From an uncultured Clostridia bacterium (GTDB lineage Bacteria; Bacillota; Clostridia; Oscillospirales; CAG-272): a DNA stretch of 5,229 bases. Below are positions 1 through 4,259 of this stretch, in pieces (the stretch's first letter is position 1; each line of letters begins with the position of its first letter). The notes under the pieces were generated by a model. The model saw only the letters and a program-made list of their open reading frames with translations. It was not told the DNA's origin and did no database searches. A program made the position numbers and the translations under genes. The stretch lies in assembly GCA_947304475.1 (NCBI GenBank), contig CAMZBE010000112.1, positions 1-5,229 of the forward strand. Reading direction: 5' to 3'.

Positions 1-17
1 GTACCGATCCCTGCTTC

Positions 18-64
18 CCTCCGTGCTATCGGGTTTTTGCCGAAAGGCAAAAACAATACGGAGG
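18..64. repeat. two-tiered hairpin with GAAA tetraloop
   Basis: A 9-bp stem (GTTTTTGCC at 33-41 with GGCAAAAAC at 46-54) is closed by a GAAA tetraloop. It sits on a second 7-bp stem (CCTCCGT at 18-24 with ACGGAGG at 58-64), separated by an asymmetric internal loop of 8 and 3 bases. No T-run follows on either strand, so it is not a normal intrinsic terminator. It could be a structured leader or mRNA 3' element, or part of the end of a mobile element that continues left of the window. On the plus strand the lower stem holds a GGAGG that would be sequestered, but no convincing start codon follows it. The function is unknown. Confidence 0.5.
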
Positions 65-71
65 TTATAAA

Positions 72-206
72 CTATTGGCAATTCGATCCTATTCGGTTAT
101 AATGTAATTGGCAATAAAAATGTAACTTGTTACACTTTTTCGTAAAGGACGCAAACGCGAGGACGCACATCAAAAGACAAAGAATAAGCGCAATGGTTTT
201 TTTCAT
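72..206 (-). CDS. short signal-peptide ORF (44 aa), probably a truncated gene start
   Basis: The ATG at 206-204 is preceded on the minus strand by CGGAGG (218-213) with 6-nt spacing, a strong ribosome site. The first 19 residues, MKKTIALILCLLMCVLAFA, are a textbook signal peptide: a KK n-region, a hydrophobic core and an AFA type I cleavage site. They closely resemble the leaders of Clostridia solute-binding lipoproteins, but a Phe (residue 21) stands where a lipobox Cys might be expected. The remaining 25 residues are basic, with Cys at 25, 32 and 43, and match no family I recognise; the frame ends in TAG at 74-72. There are two readings: a secreted-protein gene cut off by a rearrangement near 135-145, which I think more likely, or a genuine small secreted Cys-containing peptide. 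The start is well supported and the integrity is doubtful. Confidence 0.42.
   Translation of the reverse strand: MKKTIALILCLLMCVLAFASFTKKCNKLHFYCQLHYNRIGSNCQ
75..103 (+). promoter_or_regulatory. candidate sigma-A type promoter overlapping a repeated ATTGGCAAT motif
   Basis: TTGGCA (75-80, five of six matches to the -35 consensus) is separated by exactly 17 bp from a perfect TATAAT (98-103), which predicts a start near 110. The -35 lies inside one copy of ATTGGCAAT (74-82), and a second identical copy (107-115) sits at the predicted start, 33 bp away. Each copy is itself a dyad (ATTG-N-CAAT). Two identical short dyads at -35 and +1 are a common repressor layout. No plus-strand gene follows closely, since the next start is at 665 and has its own promoter, so the transcript would be a leader or antisense RNA across the short minus-strand ORF. 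The match could be chance in AT-rich DNA. Confidence 0.4.
121..134. promoter_or_regulatory. 14-bp perfect dyad, candidate operator
   Basis: TGTAAC-TT-GTTACA is a perfect inverted repeat with 6-bp arms and a 2-bp spacer. It lies about 11 bases downstream of the start predicted for the promoter at 75-103, a typical place for a repressor site, and close to the point where the short minus-strand ORF stops resembling a normal secreted protein. It could instead belong to the end of a mobile element. The regulator is unknown. Confidence 0.3.
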
Positions 207-601
207 GTTTTTCCTCCGATTGTTTTATTTTTTTACGGGGAGCGGTTTTCTCTCCGTTGTCTTGATAGTAGCATGGGCATCCGGTTTTTTAAGGGATTTC
301 AGCCCTGAAAAAGAGAAAGGGCATCTTGAACAGAAAGCGCCCTTTCGGAATTGTGCAAAACGGAGAGACGGCTCGCCGCATCAAAAAGGCTTTTTTCCCT
401 TCCCTAAACGAAATCACGGCTTTCGCGACCTGGAACGAATGGATTTCTTTTGTTGTTAAATTGCAAGAAAAAATATCTTTTTTTGCAAAAAAATCGAGCA
501 AAGTTGTGTCAAAAATTATTCCGGCTACGCCATTTTTTCAGGTATTTGAGGGGTATCGCGCCGCAAGAGGATGCACGTACAAAAAAAGGCGGGATCTGCT
601 C
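207..601. other. AT-rich intergenic region without a supported gene
   Basis: No convincing gene is visible here. Open frames that cross it begin at TTG codons without ribosome sites. The PHP reading frame stays open leftward to about 326, but the sequence before 665 has no protein-like conservation that I recognise. The region holds many A and T runs and several small inverted repeats: GAAAGGGC/GCCCTTTC (315-322 with 339-346), GAAATC/GATTTC (410-415 with 442-447), and an 11-bp stem including one G-U pair (461-471 with 478-488). The part nearest 207 is the leader of the short minus-strand ORF. A weak minus-strand promoter may lie there, with an extended -10 TGCTACTAT at about 273-265. A decayed repeat or a small structured RNA is possible but not shown. 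Confidence 0.5.
309..346 (-). terminator. possible minus-strand intrinsic terminator
   Basis: Read on the minus strand, GAAAGGGC (346-339), a 16-nt loop and GCCCTTTC (322-315) form an 8-bp stem followed by TCTTTTTC. This has the form of a Rho-independent terminator for leftward transcription. The loop is long and the T-run is interrupted, and no minus-strand gene lies immediately to its right, so it would end either an unannotated small RNA or background transcription. Confidence 0.28.
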
Positions 602-630
602 TTGATTTGGCGGGCGGGAACGAGTATAAT
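602..630 (+). promoter_or_regulatory. promoter of the PHP-domain gene
   Basis: TTGATT (602-607, four of six -35 matches) and a perfect TATAAT (625-630) are separated by exactly 17 bp. The predicted start is near 637, giving an untranslated leader of about 28 bases before the ATG at 665. This placement also supports 665, rather than any upstream start, as the beginning of the gene. Confidence 0.72.
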
Positions 631-633
631 AGA

Positions 634-655
634 GAGCGAAAAAAACGCTCGGGAG
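634..655 (+). promoter_or_regulatory. leader hairpin next to the ribosome site of the PHP gene
   Basis: GAGCG (634-638) can pair with CGCTC (646-650) around a loop of seven A residues. The hairpin directly abuts the ribosome site GGGAG (651-655), which lies 9 bases before the ATG at 665. If transcription starts near 637, the first few stem bases would be missing from the RNA, so the hairpin matters only if the start is at 634 or earlier. Confidence 0.35.
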
Positions 656-664
656 AAAAGCGCC

Positions 665-1708
665 ATGAAACAGTACCTGTTACCCGAAACCGGAAGTTTC
701 TTCAAGGTCAACCTGCATTGTCACACCGTCGTCTCGGACGGACGCCAGACGCCGGAAGAGGTCAAGGCGTTCTATAAAGCGAACGGTTATTCCGCCGTCG
801 CGTTCACCGACCACGAGATCATGCTGGATCACTCGGATCTTACGGACGAGAGTTTCATCGCCTTGACCGGGTACGAATACGGGCTCGACCTGAGCAAGAG
901 AAACCACCTCTCCGCGCTCTACGATGGCGAACTCAAGACGCGCGATCACGCAATCAAGGTTCATCTGAACCTCTTCTCCAAAGATCCGCACGATATCCGG
1001 ATGGTCTGCTGCGATCTGGACTATATCTGGGGGAACTCGAAAAAATACCTTGACCGCGCCAAGTACGTCGGGGATCCCCACTACGTCCGGAACTACTCGG
1101 TCGAGGGCGTGAACGAAGTGATCCGCGCGGCGCGGGAACGGAATATGCTGGTCGTCTACAACCACCCGAACTGGTCGATGAACGCGCATGATTTCTACTG
1201 CGGGCTTGAAAACCTCACCGGTTTGGAGATCATCAACGGCGCCGCCGGGCTGGACAGCGATATGGAGGACGTCCCGCACGTCTATCAGGAGATGATGCGT
1301 GCGGGAAAACGGATCGTCTGCGTCGCGGGCGACGACAACCACAGGCCCGCGGACTGCGGGCACGCGTGGACCATGGTCAAGGCGGACTCCCTCTCCTACG
1401 AGAACCTGATCGCCGGGATCGAGAACGGCAACTGTTACGCCTCGAGCGGTCCCGAGATCAAGGAACTCTACGTCGAAGACGGGCGCGTACACGTCAAGAC
1501 GTCCGACGCGGTCGGGATCTTCCTTCTGACCGCCGGCAGACGGACAAGGCACAAACTCCGGAAGTGCGGAGGAAAATACGTCACCGAAGCGGTCTTCCCT
1601 CTCGTCAAAAACGATGTGACCTTCCGGATCGCCGTGCGCGACGCAGCGGGCAATCACGCCTACTCGCGGTACTACTACTTCGACGAACTGCAGGAAACGA
1701 TCGGCTGA
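665..1708 (+). CDS. PHP-domain metallohydrolase, CehA/McbA-like
   Basis: This 347-residue cytoplasmic protein, without signal peptide or membrane segment, is a PHP (polymerase and histidinol phosphatase) superfamily hydrolase, which uses a multi-metal centre to cleave phosphoesters or related bonds. All the metal motifs are visible: HCH with a following Asp (H18, H20, D25), TDH (D49, H50), Glu71 in GYEYG, His100, NHP (H167), and the closing DNH (D224, H226). After the catalytic domain (about 12-265) comes a beta-rich tail (about 262-345) entered through CYASSGPEI, a layout seen in CehA/McbA-type PHP proteins. I chose the ATG at 665 because a promoter (602-630) and GGGAG (651-655) precede it and the PHP motif begins soon after; the frame is open further upstream but looks non-coding. 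It has its own promoter and ends at a strong terminator, so it is probably monocistronic. The substrate cannot be told from sequence. Confidence 0.88.
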   Translation: MKQYLLPETGSFFKVNLHCHTVVSDGRQTPEEVKAFYKANGYSAVAFTDHEIMLDHSDLTDESFIALTGYEYGLDLSKRNHLSALYDGELKTRDHAIKVHLNLFSKDPHDIRMVCCDLDYIWGNSKKYLDRAKYVGDPHYVRNYSVEGVNEVIRAARERNMLVVYNHPNWSMNAHDFYCGLENLTGLEIINGAAGLDSDMEDVPHVYQEMMRAGKRIVCVAGDDNHRPADCGHAWTMVKADSLSYENLIAGIENGNCYASSGPEIKELYVEDGRVHVKTSDAVGIFLLTAGRRTRHKLRKCGGKYVTEAVFPLVKNDVTFRIAVRDAAGNHAYSRYYYFDELQETIG

Positions 1709-1712
1709 AAAT

Positions 1713-1746
1713 GAAGAAGCGGTGATTTGCAAATCACCGCTTCTTC
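1713..1746. terminator. bidirectional terminator, perfect 34-base palindrome
   Basis: The sequence is a perfect inverted repeat with 17-bp arms, from GAAGAAGCGGTGATTTG to its exact complement, centred between 1729 and 1730. It starts 4 bases after the PHP stop codon and lies 31 bases beyond the stop of the converging hydrolase gene. The arms end in CTTCTTC on both strands, continuing as TATC on the plus strand and ATTTTC on the minus strand, which supplies the pyrimidine-rich tail. It serves the two converging units. A second weaker stem, AACCCCG (1754-1760) with CGGGGTT (1773-1779), overlaps the hydrolase stop codon. Confidence 0.85.
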
Positions 1747-1777
1747 TATCTGGAACCCCGCGCGAAGCGGACCGGGG

Positions 1778-3268
1778 TTACTTTTTGAACAGATCGCCGA
1801 TCATGGAAAGGGTTTCGCGAACCAGGATATCGCCGCCCTCGTGTCCGACGACGCCGCTCGAGACGTAGGCGCTGTAGTGCCCGCCCTTCTCCGCCTTCTC
1901 GGTGGGGAGATAGCCGAGCGCACCGCAGCAGAGTTGGATCTCGAAGGTCTGCGTCGCGACGCTGCGCGCGCGGATCTGGTTGCCGAAGTCGAGGAACAGT
2001 TCAAAGGGCGAGGTGACGAACGCGGTCTTGCCGATGCGGATCACGTGGACCTCGGTGTCCACCGTCTCGAAAACCTCCTGCGACTCAAAGCGTTTGAGCG
2101 TCCCCGCGTAGACGTAGTAGTCGGCGCAATCCTTATAGTCGAGCGTCTTCCTGCCCTTCAGTTCTTCACGCAGGACGCGGCGCGCCTCTTCCGCCTCGCG
2201 GTCGGTGACGCGGCGCAGGGGGAGATGCAGTGTCTTGACCGTGTGGGAGAAGTTCCCCTCAGTGCAGACCGTCCCGATCTCTTCCATCTCGCTCTCGATC
2301 TCGTTATAGATGCGGCGTCCCGCCTTCCAGGTCCCCTTCACGTCGAACATCGAGGGATCGGCGAAGCGTTCCTTCGGGTTGATCCGGGTGACGTTCGGAT
2401 CCTGAATGGGTGTCTCGGGCTCCACCCAGCGGATCAGGTCGCGCGGACACAGATCCCCCGCGGGAGAGCAGAGCGCCAGCAATTTGAAATTCTTGCCGTG
2501 CTTTTCCCGGAGCAGGATCTTGACCTTGCCCCAGTAGTCCGCCGAGATCACGCTTCTCTGTTCCATGATCTGCGCGGGACAGGCGACGTTCGAGACGATG
2601 CCGGTCATTTTCCCCGCCTTGTCGTAGATATAGAGCAATTCCATACCGGTATCGTTGCCGCCCTCGAGCGAAACGAAGGTCGCGCGGTCGACGTCGCCCC
2701 ACATTTTCGCGCTCCCGTCGGAGTAGGTCGCGCGGCGGTTCATTCCCACGGCGACGCGCCCGAAGCCCTGCGCAAACCCTCCCTCGTCCAAATTCGCGTA
2801 CGCCTCCGATACCGACTGCGCGATACGCTCGACCAGGATGTCGCGCGCCTCGTCGGGCTGAATGCAGTCGGTCGAGGTGATCTGGGGAATATACTCGCAG
2901 TCCGCGGGCATAAAGTCCCGGATCACGCCGAGGGTTCCGCCCTCGAACTCCCTTACGCCCCCTTCCGCCTGCTCGTACACGTACGAATTGTGGATATGGA
3001 CGGCGTGAAGCATGATCTTGTCGGTTTGGATCTTCCGGTTGATTTCGCCGACGCGCGCCCGCACCCGCAGGCAGAGATCGCGTCCGACACCCTCGAGGTC
3101 GCAGGAACAGAAGAACGCCTGCTCGCCGTTCTCTTCGACGGCAAGCGTGGTGACGGTGATGGGGGTTTCCACCTCGCTCGTCACGCGCTCGAAAAACTCG
3201 CCCGCCAGCGAAATGGGACGGTCGGGGACCAGACTGACCTCCGACCAACCGAAACGGATTCTTGACAT
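1778..3268 (-). CDS. neutral/alkaline ceramidase-like hydrolase, cytoplasmic
   Basis: This 496-residue protein resembles the N-terminal catalytic domain of neutral (non-lysosomal) ceramidases, zinc amidohydrolases. Landmarks in order: a family-like N-terminus with PISLAG (18-23) and SCDLEGVGRDL (55-65); HAVHIHNS (88-95) for the zinc HxH loop; MNRR (176-179); NVACPAQ (227-233); AGDLCPR (270-276) for the active-site GDxSPN; SPFE (420-423) for the zinc-site Glu; and GYLPTEKAEKGGHY (452-465) for the zinc-site Tyr region. Relative to characterised ceramidases, the nucleophile Ser is Cys274 and the His of the FACHP-type motif is absent, so ceramide hydrolysis is doubtful. There is no signal peptide and no C-terminal beta-sandwich, so it acts inside the cell on a small soluble amide or ester, or has lost activity. 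AAGGAG (3283-3278) precedes the ATG by 9 bases. It lies 49 bp after the AraC gene on the same strand, probably in one operon. No strong promoter is seen in that gap. Confidence 0.82.
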   Translation of the reverse strand: MSRIRFGWSEVSLVPDRPISLAGEFFERVTSEVETPITVTTLAVEENGEQAFFCSCDLEGVGRDLCLRVRARVGEINRKIQTDKIMLHAVHIHNSYVYEQAEGGVREFEGGTLGVIRDFMPADCEYIPQITSTDCIQPDEARDILVERIAQSVSEAYANLDEGGFAQGFGRVAVGMNRRATYSDGSAKMWGDVDRATFVSLEGGNDTGMELLYIYDKAGKMTGIVSNVACPAQIMEQRSVISADYWGKVKILLREKHGKNFKLLALCSPAGDLCPRDLIRWVEPETPIQDPNVTRINPKERFADPSMFDVKGTWKAGRRIYNEIESEMEEIGTVCTEGNFSHTVKTLHLPLRRVTDREAEEARRVLREELKGRKTLDYKDCADYYVYAGTLKRFESQEVFETVDTEVHVIRIGKTAFVTSPFELFLDFGNQIRARSVATQTFEIQLCCGALGYLPTEKAEKGGHYSAYVSSGVVGHEGGDILVRETLSMIGDLFKK

Positions 3269-3317
3269 ATCGGGATACTCCTTGTATAATTAATAATTGA
3301 ATTTAAGAAGGGCTTCG

Positions 3318-4118
3318 TTACTTCTTTTCGAGGTATTCTTTCGGGCTGCAGCCGAACACGTCCCGGAACGCCCGGTAGAAGGTGCGCACCGAACGGAAAC
3401 CACTCTCCATGGCGCAGACCTCGGTACAGTATTTCCGCCCCTTCAGGAGTGTGATGACGTTTTTCAGCCGCAGCAGGTTGATATACCGCAGAATCCCGAC
3501 GTTGATCGAGGACTTGAAAAGCCCGGAGATATAACTCGCGTTATACCCGAAATGCGCGGCGATCGACGCAAGCGAAATATCTTCCCTGTAATGCTCGTGA
3601 ACGTAGATCAGGATTTTCGAGATCAGGTCGGAGCCGGCGTTCGGCGCGTTCCCCTCTTCGAACGCGACGTTCTGCGCGATGATGCCGAGGATCAGATACA
3701 GGTTCCCCTTCGTCAGCATCGTGTCGTCCCGGTTCGTCCGCTTCTTATTCTCGCGAATCTCCCCGATGCACGCGCCGATCTTATCCGCCGCCTCGCCCCG
3801 GGTGATAAAAGGGTTCGCAATGGTCTTGCCGCCCAGTACCGCTTCAAACTCGCGGCAGATATCGGGCGGAAAGACCAGTACGCTGAAGTAGGCGTCGCCC
3901 GCAGGCAGATAGCGGTGGGTGTCGTACGCCAACGCGATCGACAATTCCCCTTTTTTGAGCCGCATCAAGTGGTCGTTCACCAGGGCGTCGATCTCCCCGT
4001 CGGTCACGTAGCAGATCTCGATCTGGGAATGGAAATGAAAATCCCCGGTCCCGTTGTGATAATCGGCAAGACGCAGTCTTTGGTAAAGGTCAAGTCGAAG
4101 TCCGAATTTGGCTTGCAC
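3318..4118 (-). CDS. AraC-family transcriptional regulator
   Basis: A 266-residue regulator in the standard AraC layout. The N-terminal cupin-like sensing domain (about 5-95) contains FHFHSQIEICYVTDGEI-type residues, with HFH at 28-30. A linker follows, then a C-terminal pair of helix-turn-helix motifs (about 165-264): ISLASIAAHFGYNASYISGLF for the first, CAMESGFRSVRTFYRAF for the second, and the family ending FGCSPKEYL. The GTG at 4118 is preferred because GGAAGGGGG (4133-4125) lies 6 bases before it, whereas the ATG at 4136, six codons upstream, has no ribosome site; using the ATG gives 272 residues. The gene diverges from dgoD and precedes the ceramidase-like gene, so it most likely controls both. 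A sugar or sugar-acid ligand is expected from context only. A good promoter at 4227-4199 has a dyad at its start site, suggesting autoregulation. Confidence 0.9.
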   Translation of the reverse strand: MQAKFGLRLDLYQRLRLADYHNGTGDFHFHSQIEICYVTDGEIDALVNDHLMRLKKGELSIALAYDTHRYLPAGDAYFSVLVFPPDICREFEAVLGGKTIANPFITRGEAADKIGACIGEIRENKKRTNRDDTMLTKGNLYLILGIIAQNVAFEEGNAPNAGSDLISKILIYVHEHYREDISLASIAAHFGYNASYISGLFKSSINVGILRYINLLRLKNVITLLKGRKYCTEVCAMESGFRSVRTFYRAFRDVFGCSPKEYLEKK

Positions 4119-4136
4119 GGCGATCCCCCTTCCCAT
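4119..4136 (-). promoter_or_regulatory. ribosome site deciding the AraC start (GTG over ATG)
   Basis: On the minus strand the purine run GGAAGGGGG (4133-4125) stands 6 bases before the GTG at 4118-4116. The alternative ATG (4136-4134) overlaps this run and is preceded only by a T-rich stretch. Both starts share the frame and differ by six residues that add nothing to the cupin domain. Confidence 0.6.
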
Positions 4137-4150
4137 TCTGAAAAATTGTC

Positions 4151-4173
4151 GCAGAAAAAGCAGTTATTTGCAG
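4151..4173. promoter_or_regulatory. three phased GCAG direct repeats, candidate activator site
   Basis: GCAG occurs at 4151-4154, 4160-4163 and 4170-4173, with start-to-start steps of 9 and 10 bp, each copy followed by an A- or T-rich segment. Repeats about one helical turn apart, directly upstream of a promoter with a poor -35, fit the direct-repeat sites that AraC-family activators use. On the minus strand they fall in the untranslated leader of the AraC gene. The assignment to AraC is an inference. Confidence 0.35.
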
Positions 4174-4177
4174 TTTC

Positions 4178-4194
4178 GCGCAATGTTTTTGCGC
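4178..4194. promoter_or_regulatory. 17-bp dyad GCGCAA-N5-TTGCGC, candidate operator
   Basis: GCGCAA (4178-4183) and TTGCGC (4189-4194) form a perfect inverted repeat around TGTTT. It spans the predicted transcription start of the AraC gene (about 4192) and lies just upstream of the likely -10 of dgoD. A protein bound here could repress the regulator or affect both directions. AraC proteins usually prefer direct repeats, so a second regulator is possible. Confidence 0.4.
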
Positions 4195-4208
4195 TATCAT
4201 TATATCAT
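4195..4208 (+). promoter_or_regulatory. candidate -10 region of dgoD
   Basis: TATCAT occurs twice on the plus strand (4195-4200 and 4203-4208), each matching five of six -10 positions. Neither has a recognisable -35 at 16-18 bp, as expected for an activator-dependent promoter. The region overlaps the minus-strand TATAAT of the divergent operon, so the two promoters would compete for polymerase. Confidence 0.35.
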
Positions 4209-4227
4209 AAGCCCGCGCGAATAACAA
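4199..4227 (-). promoter_or_regulatory. promoter of the AraC-hydrolase operon
   Basis: On the minus strand, TTGTTA (4227-4222, four of six -35 matches) and a perfect TATAAT (4204-4199) are separated by exactly 17 bp. The start is expected near 4192, leaving a leader of about 75 bases before the GTG at 4118. Confidence 0.65.
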
Positions 4228-4259
4228 GACATTTTTGAAAAAAAGAGGTCATATACAAG

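Noticed and set aside
1..102. Possible C-terminal end of a plus-strand gene in frame 1 (stop at 100-102) or frame 3 (stop at 105-107).
   Set aside because: Both frames are open for only about 33 codons, neither matches a family I recognise, and the segment contains a hairpin and promoter-like sequence. It cannot be decided without sequence to the left.
127..459. A 110-codon plus-strand open frame.
   Set aside because: It begins with TTG inside the dyad at 121-134, has no ribosome site, and runs antisense to the better-supported signal-peptide start at 206.
326..664. Extension of the PHP protein upstream to a TTG at 326.
   Set aside because: The promoter (602-630) and ribosome site (651-655) lie inside this stretch, the start has no ribosome site, the base composition is intergenic, and the PHP domain begins right after the ATG at 665.
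680..1732. A 350-codon minus-strand open frame across the PHP gene.
   Set aside because: It is the antisense shadow of a gene with complete PHP metal motifs, starts inside the terminator palindrome and lacks a ribosome site.
1727..3265. A 512-codon open frame on the plus strand, antisense to the ceramidase-like gene.
   Set aside because: It has no ribosome site, its start lies inside the terminator palindrome, and its translation shows the Arg/Asp/Val/Leu-rich composition typical of antisense frames in GC-rich genes. The minus-strand protein has recognisable family motifs.
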